Source: Nitrospirales bacterium (GTDB taxonomy: Bacteria > Nitrospirota > Nitrospiria > Nitrospirales > UBA8639). Taken from it: 64,000 bases of DNA. The position numbers were made by a program, and so were the translations under genes. The notes below the pieces were generated by a model. That model did not search any database, had not been told where the DNA came from, and worked only from the letters and a program-made list of their open reading frames with translations. Of the stretch, positions 9,975 through 18,864 are shown piece after piece. How positions within the stretch are numbered: the first letter of the stretch is position 1; each line of letters starts with the position of its first letter. Where the stretch lies: NCBI GenBank assembly GCA_031315865.1, contig JALDRJ010000002.1, positions 2,764,001-2,828,000 of the forward strand. Direction: 5' to 3'.

Positions 9975-10001
9975 TTAAGTCTTGAAAGGAGCATCCGATA
10001 C
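9975..10001 (+). promoter_or_regulatory. Candidate sigma-28 promoter before STAS gene
   Basis: TTAAGTCT, an 11-nt spacer, then TCCGATAC. Against the enterobacterial FliA consensus (TAAAGTTT-N11-GCCGATAA) each box matches 6 of 8, and the spacing is exact. The -10 box is identical to those before flgM and the HTH gene at 39770. The predicted transcript would have a ~220 nt leader before the STAS gene at 10230, longer than usual, so confidence is moderate. Confidence 0.45.
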
Positions 10002-10229
10002 AGTCTTTGAACTCGAATCTTGGATGTTTCACTGCCAACGCTTGATCATTGTGACATTCGAGAGTGCTGAAAGGAATGGTCGTCTACGTCAACGAAGAGA
10101 CGAAAGTTGCCTTGATTGACTGGATACACGTCCCTCGTAGACTTGCCTTCGATCGAGCGTTCTCATTTCTTTCATAAATTGTTCTCGAGTTATTGGTGAG
10201 CGACGCAACCGTATCGTGGAGATATTCAT

Positions 10230-10514
10230 ATGGAAATCAAAAACCGTGCAGGCGTGGCCGTGCTGCAGCCTGAAGGGGATCTGACGATCTTCGAAGCTGC
10301 AGATTTTCGTGATGCCTTGTTGACGCTACTGGAGCATGAAGGTCCTGTTGAACTCGATCTAGCCGGTGTTGAGCGGGTGGATTCATCGGGAATACAGATG
10401 TTGGTCGCTGCCGCTCGTCAAGACCGATTCTCCGTTACGGGCATGTCTTCTGCCGTGAACGAAAAGGTCGCAAGCATTGGTTGCGCTCATTTTTTACTGA
10501 AAAAAGAACCGTAG
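10230..10514 (+). CDS. STAS-domain anti-sigma factor antagonist
   Basis: This 94 aa single-domain STAS protein starts MEIKNRAGVAVLQPEGDLTIFEA and carries the phosphorylatable signature VERVDSSGIQML with S52/S53. STAS proteins of this type (SpoIIAA/RsbV) are phosphorylated by RsbW-like kinases and reactivated by PP2C phosphatases; candidates for both are encoded just upstream at 5720 and 4451. The gene heads chemotaxis cluster 1. STAS genes beside cheY-cheA-cheW-MCP-cheR-cheD-cheB are a recurrent arrangement, but the biochemical link to the chemotaxis proteins is not established by sequence. A candidate sigma-28 promoter lies at 9975. Confidence 0.85.
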   Translation: MEIKNRAGVAVLQPEGDLTIFEAADFRDALLTLLEHEGPVELDLAGVERVDSSGIQMLVAAARQDRFSVTGMSSAVNEKVASIGCAHFLLKKEP

Positions 10515-10575
10515 AGCGAAAGAGAGTGGACGGTGGCTATCCGTTCTCTGTTTCACCCTCTAACAGGAGCGAGAC

Positions 10576-11727
10576 ATGAGTCCTAATTGGTGGTGGGTAG
10601 GTGGAGCGTTCGTTGTGGGCGGCGTCTTCGGGGCGTTGTGCAAACGACGGGTGTCAGGTGTCGACCAGACCAGCGTTCAGCCTCAATGGGTATCTGAGCA
10701 TGAATTTCAGAAGGAGCGCAGCATTGCCACGAGTTGGGAAGCATTTGCTCGGGCATTGACCCCATTGCTGCCTGTCTTTGTCGCGCAGATGAAGTCGGTG
10801 ATCAAAGAGACCGAGGAAGCTTCGAACGGGCTTATTCAACGGTTTCAAAAAATCTCGCAGAGGGCGAGGGAGCAAGCCTCTGAAACCGAGGCGCTTATCA
10901 ATATGGGGGAAAGTTCGAGTGATTCGGAAGATGATTCCTCTGTTGAAGGGATATTGCACGCCACGAAAAGTACCATGGATATGTTCGTGAATCAGGTGAG
11001 TTCGACCTCCGCCGTCACCAACAGCACCATGGGAGTGATGGAAGAAGCCGTGGCCTCGACCACAAGAATTTCGAGCGTCGTTGAGGAAGTAGAGTTTATC
11101 GCCGATCAAACCCGCCTGCTCGCGTTGAATGCGGCGATTGAAGCTGCACGAGCGGGAGAGCACGGACGAGGGTTTGCCGTCGTGGCTGATGAAGTGACGA
11201 AATTAGCCAACCGATCAGGTCAAGCGGCTGAACAAATCCGAACGTTGGCGACGACCGTGAAAGGCACGACAGAATCCGCCATGAAAGAGCTGCAAGGGCT
11301 TGCCGCGATTGATTTGACCGAGACCTTAGGGGCCCAGCAGCGCGTGCTTGAGATGACGGAGGTGATGGCGTCAAAAAATGCGGCGTTGAGAAAGAACATG
11401 AGTCAAAATAGTCAACGGGCCCAGGAGTTGGGGAACGATATCGCACAAATTGTGATGGCGATGCAATTTCAAGATATCACTCGGCAGAAACTGGAACATG
11501 TCTATGAACCTCTTGAACTCATCTATGATCCCTTGCACGCCGTACAAGCCAGCGGTGATCATCAAGAATTTCCGGCGGATGTACTGAACCAACTGCAAAA
11601 ACTGGAGATGTCCTACACGATGGAGTCTGAACGGACGATCATGAAAGCAGCCAAGGATGGGAAAGAAGTCGTGGTCGTGGGAACCGGGACCAGCGTAAAC
11701 GAGGAAGACGCCGTCACGCTGTTTTAA
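10576..11727 (+). CDS. Short membrane-anchored MCP-like protein with CheZ-type C-terminal motif
   Basis: This 383 aa protein has one N-terminal hydrophobic helix ([18 protein letters not shown]), no periplasmic sensor and no HAMP. A coiled-coil region leads to the strictly conserved chemoreceptor hairpin tip, with [18 protein letters not shown] near residue 175 and then [15 protein letters not shown]. After the returning helix comes [14 protein letters not shown] with D300 and Q304. This resembles the CheZ catalytic helix (FQD-x-x-x-Q; compare D131 and Q135 in the CheZ at 41142). I infer a tip that joins receptor arrays and a helix that may bind or dephosphorylate CheY. A paralogue is at 22490. 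Routine annotation would call it a methyl-accepting chemotaxis protein. Confidence 0.8.
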   Translation: MSPNWWWVGGAFVVGGVFGALCKRRVSGVDQTSVQPQWVSEHEFQKERSIATSWEAFARALTPLLPVFVAQMKSVIKETEEASNGLIQRFQKISQRAREQASETEALINMGESSSDSEDDSSVEGILHATKSTMDMFVNQVSSTSAVTNSTMGVMEEAVASTTRISSVVEEVEFIADQTRLLALNAAIEAARAGEHGRGFAVVADEVTKLANRSGQAAEQIRTLATTVKGTTESAMKELQGLAAIDLTETLGAQQRVLEMTEVMASKNAALRKNMSQNSQRAQELGNDIAQIVMAMQFQDITRQKLEHVYEPLELIYDPLHAVQASGDHQEFPADVLNQLQKLEMSYTMESERTIMKAAKDGKEVVVVGTGTSVNEEDAVTLF

Positions 11728-11866
11728 AGAGACGAAAAGCGAGAGACCGGAAACGAAAGGCAGTGAAGGGATGGAGTGCAGCAGGCGTGAGCTGTATCGA
11801 GAGATGTCATGTTCTGTTGTGCGAGGCAATCAAGATCATCATCAATATCTGCAATGAGGACAAGCC

Positions 11867-12238
11867 ATGGGTAAAACTGTTTTAGTCGTAGATGATTCCG
11901 TGTCGATGAGGCAAATGGTGACCTTTACCCTACAGGGAGCTGGCTTTGAAGTCGTGGAAGCTGGAGATGGAAAGGAAGCGGTCGAAAAGCTCAATGGTGG
12001 CGCCAAGCCCAATCTGGTCATCACCGATCTCAATATGCCCAACATGGACGGCATTTCCCTGATCAAAGCCATTCGTGGAATGCCAGCTCATAAATTTACT
12101 CCGGTCCTGATGTTAACGACAGAATCGGCGGACGATAAGAAAAAAGAAGGGCAAAGCGCCGGAGCGACTGGCTGGATCGTCAAACCGTTCAATCCGGAAC
12201 AGATGTTAGCGACGATTGGAAAAGTGTTGCCTGCCTAA
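11867..12238 (+). CDS. cheY: CheY-type single-domain response regulator (cluster 1)
   Basis: The 123 aa receiver has an acidic pocket and switch motifs in order: VLVVDDSVSMRQM, phospho-acceptor Asp in ITDLNMPNMDG, LTTESADDKK (conserved Thr) and WIVKPFNPEQ (conserved Lys). No output domain is fused. It sits 30 bp before cheA1, the expected phosphodonor. This is one of three CheY-like proteins in the window (also 30129 and 40699). The one at 40699 next to cheZ is the better candidate for the flagellar-motor ligand, so this copy may serve another output or act as a phosphate sink. Confidence 0.92.
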   Translation: MGKTVLVVDDSVSMRQMVTFTLQGAGFEVVEAGDGKEAVEKLNGGAKPNLVITDLNMPNMDGISLIKAIRGMPAHKFTPVLMLTTESADDKKKEGQSAGATGWIVKPFNPEQMLATIGKVLPA

Positions 12239-12267
12239 TCGTTGGAATTCGAGCATAAGGAGTCGCC

Positions 12268-14373
12268 ATGGCGGTAGATCTTTCGCATTTCCAAGAGTCC
12301 TTTTTTGAAGAGTCAGCTGAGCATGTTGAGACGATGGAGACCGGGTTGCTCGACCTGGAGCAACGGCCCACAGATCTCGACTTGCTGAATCGAATCTTTC
12401 GCGCGGCGCATTCCATCAAGGGCAATGCAGGCATGTTCAGCTTCACGGCTATTAGCGGGCTAACACACAAGATGGAAAACGTCTTGGATAAACTGCGCAA
12501 TAGTCAGATGGTGGTGACCAAGGACATTATCGATCTCCTTCTCCAAGCGTTGGATGGCCTCAAATCGCTGCTGGATGCGGCGCGGGGGAATGGGGAGATT
12601 GATGTGACTCACATCGCGGCGCTGGAAGCGCGGCTGGTGGATTGTTTCAATGGAGGTGACGCGAGTCCGTCAACCGCTCAAGCTGCTGGCGTAGAGCGCG
12701 CCTCCTCCGTGACGGCTGCTGCCGGCCTGCGAACTGTGACGATTTCATGGAGGCCTTTGGCGGAACTCTTTCAACGAGGTCTGGACCCATCTCAATTATT
12801 CAGGGAACTTGCAACGCTCGGCAAAGTGTTGGAATTGGACGTGCATGTCGACGTGCTTCCTGATCTCGCAACCATGGACGCTGAACGTTGTTACTTATCA
12901 TGGACGCTCGTCGTCGAGACCGACAAGCCGGTGAAAGACCTTGATGCGGTGTTCGATTTTGTCCGTGATGGGAGCGAGCTACAGATTACCGATCAAAATG
13001 AAGCGGATGACGAGTATAAGCCGCTCGGCGAAATCCTGGTGGATGAAGGGGCCGTTTCGCCAGAACAGGTAGACGCGGCTTTGGCGAAACAAAAGCCCCT
13101 CGGCCAGATTTTGGTAGAGGAGAAGGCGGCAACACCGCAACAAATCAATCAAGCGCTCAGTAAACAACAACAGATGAAGAAGGCCGAAAGTGCGTCGATT
13201 CGTGTTGATACGGAAAAGATCGACAAGCTGATCAATCTGGTCGGGGAACTTGTCATCACTCAATCCATGATCACGGATCTTGGAGAAAAATTTACGATGA
13301 GTCAGCTCCCTGTCCTTCAGGAGCGGATCATTCAATTGGAGCGCAACACGCGGGAATTGCAAGAACGAGTGATGTCCGTTCGGATGGTCCCGATCGGTGC
13401 CACAGCCTTTAATCGATTTCCGCGTTTGGTTCGAGATCTCGCTAGCAAGAGCGGCAAAAAAATTCAATTACTCATGTCCGGGGAAGAGACGGAATTGGAT
13501 AAAACCCTGATCGAGGCGATTGGCGATCCCCTGACTCATCTTGTCAGAAATTCGGCAGATCATGGGCTTGAAGGACCGGAGGAACGTGTGGCCGCAGGAA
13601 AGTCGGAATTAGGGACGATCCGACTCAATGCCTATCACGATGGCGGCAGCATCTGTATCACGGTTGAGGATGATGGGCGAGGGCTTAATCGGAGCAAAAT
13701 TCTGAAAAAGGCGGTTGAGAAGGGATTGATCATCGAGAATAACCAGCTTTCTGATGACGAAGTGTGGCAATTGATCTTTAGGCCTGGTTTTTCGACGGCG
13801 GAGACCATCACGGATATCAGTGGGCGCGGTGTGGGGATGGATGTCGTGAAGAGAAATATCGAAGCCCTCGGAGGAAGTGTGGCTGTCCAATCGAACGAGG
13901 GAAAAGGGTCGAAGTTGACGCTCAAGCTGCCACTGACGCTCGCCATTATCGACGGCATGACCGTTCGTGTGGCGAATGAGAATTACATCATTCCTCTGAT
14001 CTCGGTGACGGAGTCGATACGTCCGAAACTGGAAGATCTTCAAACGGTGGTGGGCAAAGGAGAAGTAGTGAATCTCCGTGGTGAGTGGGTGCCGATGGTG
14101 CGACTCTACGATGTCTTTGGAGTCGAAGCAGAGTTCACGAACCCGGCCGAGGCCCTTCTCGTGATCGTTGAAGCAGAGGGGAAACGTGTGGCGCTGTTCG
14201 TGGATGAACTGACCGGTCAACAGCAGGTGGTCATTAAAAGTCTCGAACAGAATTATGAAAAGGTCGAAGGCATTTCGGGGGCGACGATCCTGGGCGATGG
14301 GCAAGTGGCCTTGATTCTGGATATCACAGGTCTGGTCAAACTGTCCAGGATGGCCAAGACGGTCGCGGCCTAA
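12268..14373 (+). CDS. cheA: Chemotaxis histidine kinase CheA1 with tandem MshEN-like motifs
   Basis: CheA phosphorylates CheY and CheB in response to receptors. Domains in order: HPt with H48 in FRAAHSIKGNAGMF; a poorly conserved middle region; two adjacent ~24-residue motifs at about 252-275 (PLGEILVDEGAVSPEQ, ending ALAKQ) and 277-300 (PLGQILVEEKAATPQQ, ending ALSKQ); the dimerisation domain; HATPase with HLVRNSADHGLE, VEDDGRGLN and ISGRGVGMDVVKRN; and a C-terminal CheW-like domain. All kinase motifs are intact. The twin motifs resemble the LGxxL...LxxQ halves of MshEN c-di-GMP-binding domains. It lies between cheY and cheW of cluster 1. Confidence 0.94.
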   Translation: MAVDLSHFQESFFEESAEHVETMETGLLDLEQRPTDLDLLNRIFRAAHSIKGNAGMFSFTAISGLTHKMENVLDKLRNSQMVVTKDIIDLLLQALDGLKSLLDAARGNGEIDVTHIAALEARLVDCFNGGDASPSTAQAAGVERASSVTAAAGLRTVTISWRPLAELFQRGLDPSQLFRELATLGKVLELDVHVDVLPDLATMDAERCYLSWTLVVETDKPVKDLDAVFDFVRDGSELQITDQNEADDEYKPLGEILVDEGAVSPEQVDAALAKQKPLGQILVEEKAATPQQINQALSKQQQMKKAESASIRVDTEKIDKLINLVGELVITQSMITDLGEKFTMSQLPVLQERIIQLERNTRELQERVMSVRMVPIGATAFNRFPRLVRDLASKSGKKIQLLMSGEETELDKTLIEAIGDPLTHLVRNSADHGLEGPEERVAAGKSELGTIRLNAYHDGGSICITVEDDGRGLNRSKILKKAVEKGLIIENNQLSDDEVWQLIFRPGFSTAETITDISGRGVGMDVVKRNIEALGGSVAVQSNEGKGSKLTLKLPLTLAIIDGMTVRVANENYIIPLISVTESIRPKLEDLQTVVGKGEVVNLRGEWVPMVRLYDVFGVEAEFTNPAEALLVIVEAEGKRVALFVDELTGQQQVVIKSLEQNYEKVEGISGATILGDGQVALILDITGLVKLSRMAKTVAA

Positions 14374-14398
14374 GGACGTCAAGACGAGTATGACGCGT

Positions 14399-14410
14399 CA
14401 GGCGTGAGAC
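14399..14410 (+). repeat. Intergenic GGCGTGAGAC-type motif
   Basis: The cheA1-cheW spacer contains AGGCGTGAGACTGACG. The same GGCGTGA/ACGTGAG core recurs in other non-coding spacers of this window (about 11783, 17378-17402, 18063-18075, 35450-35465 and 52747-52772) and in all of them lies outside genes. It may be a short dispersed intergenic element; function unknown. Confidence 0.35.
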
Positions 14411-14519
14411 TGACGATGAGCGACGAATAATGCAAAGAGTCCAGGTCGGGGTGAGGAAAACATATCGTGCGATGTAACCGTTTACACCTCATGCCTGGCC
14501 GATTGAGAAGGAGGCAAGA

Positions 14520-15038
14520 ATGTCTACAGCGATAGCAGAGGTCACGGAAGTCACGAGTGGATTGAGTGCGGATGGCCAGCAATACCTGACGTTTGACCTG
14601 GCCGAGGAACATTACGGAGTCGATATCTTAAAAGTTCAAGAAATCAAAGGCTACACGGCTGTCACCAAAATTCCGAACACGCCGGAGTATTTGAAAGGCG
14701 TGTTGAACCTGCGAGGGACGATCGTTCCAATCGTTGACCTGAGGTTGAAGTTCGGGATGGGAATGACCCAGCCCACGGCGTTTACGGTCATCGTGGTGGT
14801 TAACGTGTGCAAACGGGTCATGGGCTTTCTGGTGGATGCCGTATCGGATGTCTTGGAGTTCGCGAATAAAGACATTCAACCTCCGCCGGAATTGGGCAGC
14901 ACAGTCGACATCACATTCGTTTCGGGGATCGGAAGTTGTAACGACCGTCTGGTCACATTACTGGATATTGACCGAGTGTTAATTGATACGGAAGTCGCGG
15001 CCGTGACTGCGGCCAGTCAAGAGCAAGGAGAGCAATGA
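14520..15038 (+). CDS. cheW: Chemotaxis coupling protein CheW (cluster 1)
   Basis: CheW couples CheA to chemoreceptor tips. The 172 aa protein shows the usual order: [59 protein letters not shown] and the closing LLDIDRVL. It has a good ribosome-binding site (GAAGGAGG, 13 nt upstream of the ATG) and is followed directly by an MCP gene. Other CheW proteins are at 26636 and 47269, with a CheV at 43899, so each CheA in the window has its own neighbouring coupler. Confidence 0.95.
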   Translation: MSTAIAEVTEVTSGLSADGQQYLTFDLAEEHYGVDILKVQEIKGYTAVTKIPNTPEYLKGVLNLRGTIVPIVDLRLKFGMGMTQPTAFTVIVVVNVCKRVMGFLVDAVSDVLEFANKDIQPPPELGSTVDITFVSGIGSCNDRLVTLLDIDRVLIDTEVAAVTAASQEQGEQ

Positions 15039-15115
15039 TGAGCCTACATGCACAGTCCGTCAATGTATCACGTCTTTTCAAACAATCACAGAAGACACGA
15101 GGGGGTGAGGGAGCG

Positions 15116-17368
15116 ATGAAACAAGTCATGCAGACGTTTTTAAGCTGGGGCATCGCGGCCAAACTGGTCACGCTATTCCTGATATTCGGGGTCCTTCCGA
15201 TGGCCGCAGTCGGAATGATTGCCTACAACGCCGGCGAGGATATGAAAACCGGAGTCGGGATGCGCTTCCAGACGACCGCAGTAGAGTTAGCCAATAAAAT
15301 CGATCGAAATTTGTCTGAACGATATGGCGACGTTCAAGCCTTCGGGTTCAACGATGCGGTTCATCGTATTTCGCAATGGTATGATCCCACCCCGTTCAAT
15401 TCAATCAGTCAAGTCATGAACCGGTATTCCGCTGCGTATGGGATCTATGACCTGCTTATCATGGTCGATACCAGGGGCGATGTGATCGCAGCCAACTACA
15501 AAGACCCGAATGGTAAGCCTATCAATAGCCAGTTTGTCTTCGAGAAGAACTACAGTAACACTCCGTGGTTTAAGGCCCTCTCGAACGGGGAATTCACGAC
15601 CAAGCAGCCCTTCACCGCTCCAGGAAACGATACATGGACGGGGACGTATATCGAAGATGCTCATGTTGACTCTGATGTTGCGAAAGCAACAGGGGGCGAT
15701 GGGTATGTGATGGGATTTTCCGCGCCCGTGTATAACGACGTCGGTGAAGTCGTGGCCTATTGGACCAATCGGGCCAGCATGCGCGGTGTCGAAGAAATGT
15801 TCCAGGATGCCTATAGGAGTTTAAAGTCACTTGGATTTCCCGGGAGCGAAATTACGTTGTTGGATGCACACGGACGTATCCTCGTGGACTTTGATCCATC
15901 GACGCATTCCACCGATGAGGTCGTCAGAAATTTTGACGTGTTAATGAAACTCAATCTGGCAGAGAAAGGCGTCGAGGCGGCTCAGCAGGCCGTCGCCGGA
16001 AAATCAGGAAGTCTCACGGCCCAGCACATGCGTAAACAAATCAGCCAGGTTTCGGGGTATACGCATCTGGTCGGAGCGAACGGATTTCCCGGGATGAATT
16101 GGGGAATCATGGTGCGGGTGCCGGAGGGAGAAGCTCTCGCCGATGCGAACAGCGTCCAGAATTCCGTGTTGCAAACGGGATTGATTTGTTTGGCCATCAT
16201 CGCTCCGATCGGATGGTACGTCGGTCGAAAAGGTGCGGCCAATTTGATCAAAGTGAGCGATGTGGCCCAGAAGGCCGCCAATGGCGACTTGACGCATCGC
16301 GCAGAGATCACGAGTAAGGATGAATTGGGGCAATTGGCCGGGGCATTTAACGCGATGATGGATAACCTGACGAGGGTCGTCGGCGACGTCCGGCAAGCGG
16401 CCGAGCATGTGTCGACGGGATCAGCGGAGATTACGCAAGGCAATGAGGATCTGTCCCAACGGACATCTCAACAAGCCAGCGCGTTGGAGGAAACCAGTGC
16501 GTCGATGGAAGAAATGACTTCGACCATCAAGCAGAACGCCGACAACGCCAAGCAGGCCAATCAGCTCGCTGTCGCGGCCCGTGAAGTCGCGGAAAAAGGC
16601 GGCGCGGTGACGGAAAACGCCGTGAATGCGATGAGTGAAATCAATAAGAGCAGCAAAAAGATCGCCGATATCATCAACGTCATCGATGAAATCGCGTTTC
16701 AGACCAATTTGCTGGCCTTGAACGCGGCTGTTGAGGCGGCCAGGGCCGGTGAGCAAGGCCGGGGCTTTGCCGTCGTCGCGTCGGAAGTTCGAAACCTGGC
16801 CGGCCGATCCGCGACGGCCGCGAAGGAAATCAAGACCTTGATCAACGAATCCGTGCAAAAAGTGAGCGATGGGAGCGATCTGGTGAATCAATCAGGTCAA
16901 ACGTTGGAAGAAATCGTCAATTCAGTCAAACGCGTCACAGACATTATTTCAGAGATTAGCGCCGCTTCACAGGAACAAGCCGCGGGTATTGACCAGGTCA
17001 ACAAGGCCGTGATTCAGATGGATCAATCCACACAGCAAAATGCGGCGCTCGTCGAAGAAACGACATCGGCTTCACAGTCCATGCGGCAGCAGGCGAGTGA
17101 GCTGTTGCGGCAAGTGTCCTTTTTTAAGACGGACGAAGAAGACGGTGAAGATTCCGGCTACGGAAAAGTCGCGCAAGCAGGACGAGCCGCGCATGGGCAA
17201 CCGAAAGCGAAGGCACCTGTGTCCTCCGCTCCAGTTGTGAAAGCGGCCAATAAGCCAGCGTCGGCGCCAGTCGCGAAATCTCCTCAGGCTCCAGAGCCGG
17301 CCGGAGTCGGGGCGGGCAATGGTCATGAGCGCCGAAAGGGCAATGATGATTTTTTTGAAGAATTCTAA
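15116..17368 (+). CDS. Methyl-accepting chemotaxis protein with periplasmic dCache-like sensor
   Basis: A transmembrane chemoreceptor of 750 aa from ATG 15116, preferred because GAGGGAG lies just upstream and [11 protein letters not shown] leads straight into the first membrane helix. An ATG at 15035 overlapping the cheW stop would add 27 residues. The periplasmic part (~residues 40-340) has the size and [19 protein letters not shown] repeats expected of a double Cache domain. A second helix and HAMP follow, then the signalling domain with [19 protein letters not shown] and [15 protein letters not shown]. The Ala/Pro-rich tail ends NDDFFEEF, reminiscent of the xWxxF tether for CheR but with Phe in place of Trp. 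The ligand cannot be told. Confidence 0.93.
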   Translation: MKQVMQTFLSWGIAAKLVTLFLIFGVLPMAAVGMIAYNAGEDMKTGVGMRFQTTAVELANKIDRNLSERYGDVQAFGFNDAVHRISQWYDPTPFNSISQVMNRYSAAYGIYDLLIMVDTRGDVIAANYKDPNGKPINSQFVFEKNYSNTPWFKALSNGEFTTKQPFTAPGNDTWTGTYIEDAHVDSDVAKATGGDGYVMGFSAPVYNDVGEVVAYWTNRASMRGVEEMFQDAYRSLKSLGFPGSEITLLDAHGRILVDFDPSTHSTDEVVRNFDVLMKLNLAEKGVEAAQQAVAGKSGSLTAQHMRKQISQVSGYTHLVGANGFPGMNWGIMVRVPEGEALADANSVQNSVLQTGLICLAIIAPIGWYVGRKGAANLIKVSDVAQKAANGDLTHRAEITSKDELGQLAGAFNAMMDNLTRVVGDVRQAAEHVSTGSAEITQGNEDLSQRTSQQASALEETSASMEEMTSTIKQNADNAKQANQLAVAAREVAEKGGAVTENAVNAMSEINKSSKKIADIINVIDEIAFQTNLLALNAAVEAARAGEQGRGFAVVASEVRNLAGRSATAAKEIKTLINESVQKVSDGSDLVNQSGQTLEEIVNSVKRVTDIISEISAASQEQAAGIDQVNKAVIQMDQSTQQNAALVEETTSASQSMRQQASELLRQVSFFKTDEEDGEDSGYGKVAQAGRAAHGQPKAKAPVSSAPVVKAANKPASAPVAKSPQAPEPAGVGAGNGHERRKGNDDFFEEF

Positions 17369-17373
17369 AAATC

Positions 17374-17437
17374 GTTAGGCGTGAAGCGTCGGACGTGAAG
17401 TGAGAGGTCTTCACTTACCGTACGTCTTCCGCCTAAC
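17374..17437. repeat. Imperfect intergenic inverted repeat
   Basis: The MCP-heme protein spacer begins GTTAGGCG and ends CGCCTAAC, with an inner GTGAAGTGA opposite TTCACTTAC. The arms form an interrupted hairpin of about 64 nt. There is no T-run after it, so it is not an obvious rho-independent terminator. It includes the GGCGTGAA and GACGTGAA forms of the intergenic motif seen elsewhere in the window. Confidence 0.5.
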
Positions 17438-17469
17438 CTCTCAGGAACACTGTTTAAAAAGGAGTGTGT

Positions 17470-18045
17470 ATGAAATACGTATCAAAGAACAAAATCTGGT
17501 CAACGATCATGGCCGTGATGCTGATTGTGGTGGTCGGCAGCATGACGTTGTTGACGAACGGTCAGGCCGCCATGACGAAAGACTTTACCCTCGATCGCGA
17601 CGCCATGACCAAGTATATCTTGGCCACGGTGCAGGCTGCCCGTACGATCTACGTAAAAAGTGTGCTTCGTAAAATCAAGAAGGCTGGGATGACGGCTTCT
17701 GAGGACTGGGTCAAGGAAGACCACGCAGTGATGTTGCCAGCCCAGTTCGTCAAATCCTTGGGGTATGAGATTCAAGGCTATGAGTTGTCTCTCGTCGGGA
17801 CAGATCCTTTGTACGACACCAATTTACCGAAGACCCCAAAAGAGAAGGAAATGCTGGGCAAACTGGCGAGCGGGAAAGAGAAAATGATCACGTTCCAGGA
17901 TGGGACGCAATACAAGGGCATGTCCGCGGACTTCGCGATTTCGCAGGGCTGCGCAGACTGCCACAACCAACATAAACGCACCAAAAAACGGGACTGGAAG
18001 AAGGGTGATTTCATGGGCGCCATCATCATCCGGATGCGGGGATAA
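17470..18045 (+). CDS. Exported heme-c DUF3365 (Tll0287-like) protein, copy 1
   Basis: The 191 aa product has an N-terminal signal/anchor (VSKNKIWSTIMAVMLIVVVG) and a Tll0287-like (DUF3365) domain. Its features are ILATVQAARTIYVKSV, a central MLPAQFVKSLGYEI, LVGTDPLYDTNLPKTP and the heme-c site C161-A-D-C164-H165 in GCADCHNQH. It should be periplasmic and carry one covalent c-type heme. AAAAGGAG precedes ATG 17470; the GTG six bases earlier is unlikely. Its close relative follows at 18261, and the MCP at 44987 has the same kind of heme sensor built in. This suggests a redox or diatomic-gas sensing role tied to chemotaxis (inference). Confidence 0.82.
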   Translation: MKYVSKNKIWSTIMAVMLIVVVGSMTLLTNGQAAMTKDFTLDRDAMTKYILATVQAARTIYVKSVLRKIKKAGMTASEDWVKEDHAVMLPAQFVKSLGYEIQGYELSLVGTDPLYDTNLPKTPKEKEMLGKLASGKEKMITFQDGTQYKGMSADFAISQGCADCHNQHKRTKKRDWKKGDFMGAIIIRMRG

Positions 18046-18062
18046 GCACGAAAAAACGTCAT

Positions 18063-18106
18063 ACGTGAGACGAGAAACACGAGGAAAACATCGTCTCGTC
18101 TCACGT
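18063..18106. repeat. Perfect 13-bp inverted repeat in intergenic spacer
   Basis: ACGTGAGACGAGA (18063-18075) is exactly repeated in inverse as TCTCGTCTCACGT (18094-18106), with an 18-nt loop. It lies after the first heme-c gene. A T-rich stretch follows only loosely (CATCTTTTGC), so termination is possible but not convincing. The arm belongs to the ACGTGAG motif family seen in several other spacers. Confidence 0.6.
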
Positions 18107-18260
18107 CTCCCATCTTTTGCTTCCGTTGCACGACTGCTTGTATCTCCTCCTGTATAGAAACCCAGACAGATTGACATTCCCCAGTTCAATCGCTACCGTA
18201 CGCACTTCAGAATGAGGCGTTCTTAGCCATTATTATCATCACTCTAATGGAGGGGGTGTT

Positions 18261-18800
18261 ATGAAGAATAGGTTGAGAGTTTCGACTGCGGTTTGTGCGT
18301 TAATCGTGGGGGTGGCGATGGTGCTTCCATCGGCGCAAGCCGAGGACATTAGCAAGGGCCAGGCGGCTGAGTTCATTCTGGCCACAGCCAAGGCTGCCCG
18401 TACCGTGTTCGTGCAAGACATCATCGCCAAGGCTAAGGAAGGTGGAGTGAATCCCAATGAAAATTGGGCGAAGGCTGATCATTCCATTATGTTGCCGGCG
18501 CAATTCGTGAAAGCCGTGGGTTCGCAAATCACGGATTTTGAATTAGGCCTCGTGGGCACCGATCCGTTGTATGCGGCCAATGCGCCCCAGACGGATGCCG
18601 AGAAAAAGGCGCTCGCCGATCTTGCAGCCGGTAAAGTGAAAGTTGTGACGTTCGAGGATGGCGGAAAAACGGTGGGTATGTCTGCGGACTTTGCCATCGT
18701 CCAAGGCTGCGCTGATTGTCACAACCAACATCCTAAAACCACGAAAAAAGACTGGAAGAAAGGTGATTTTATGGGAGCAGTCGTGGTCCGCATGAAGTAA
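18261..18800 (+). CDS. Exported heme-c DUF3365 (Tll0287-like) protein, copy 2
   Basis: This 179 aa protein has a clear cleavable signal peptide (MKNRLRVSTAVCALIVGVAM, with a probable AQA cleavage site near residue 27) and a Tll0287-like domain parallel to the gene at 17470: ILATAKAARTVFVQDI, MLPAQFVKAVGSQI, LVGTDPLYAANAPQTD, MSADFAIVQ and GCADCHNQH with heme-binding C150, C153 and H154. The two are clearly tandem duplicates that have diverged. A strong terminator ends the transcript at 18828. Likely a soluble periplasmic monoheme protein. Whether it acts as an electron carrier, a gas sensor or a partner for the upstream MCP cannot be read from sequence. Confidence 0.85.
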   Translation: MKNRLRVSTAVCALIVGVAMVLPSAQAEDISKGQAAEFILATAKAARTVFVQDIIAKAKEGGVNPNENWAKADHSIMLPAQFVKAVGSQITDFELGLVGTDPLYAANAPQTDAEKKALADLAAGKVKVVTFEDGGKTVGMSADFAIVQGCADCHNQHPKTTKKDWKKGDFMGAVVVRMK

Positions 18801-18827
18801 CCCAAGGCCTCTGAATAGCAAGACTTG

Positions 18828-18864
18828 AAAAGGCACGAGGGCATCCGCCCTCGTGCCTTTTTTT
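18828..18864 (+). terminator. Rho-independent terminator
   Basis: A 15-bp perfect stem (18828-18842 with 18847-18861), built around AGGCACGAGGGC and GCCCTCGTGCCT with an ATCC loop, runs into a T tract. It lies 28 bp after the stop of the second heme-c gene and separates it from the DUF420 gene. Confidence 0.92.

Noticed and set aside
13609-14382. Long minus-strand open frame (257 codons) opposite cheA1
   Set aside because: It lies wholly within the well-conserved cheA1 coding region; its product is His/Arg/Asp-rich with no recognisable domain, as expected for an antisense shadow.
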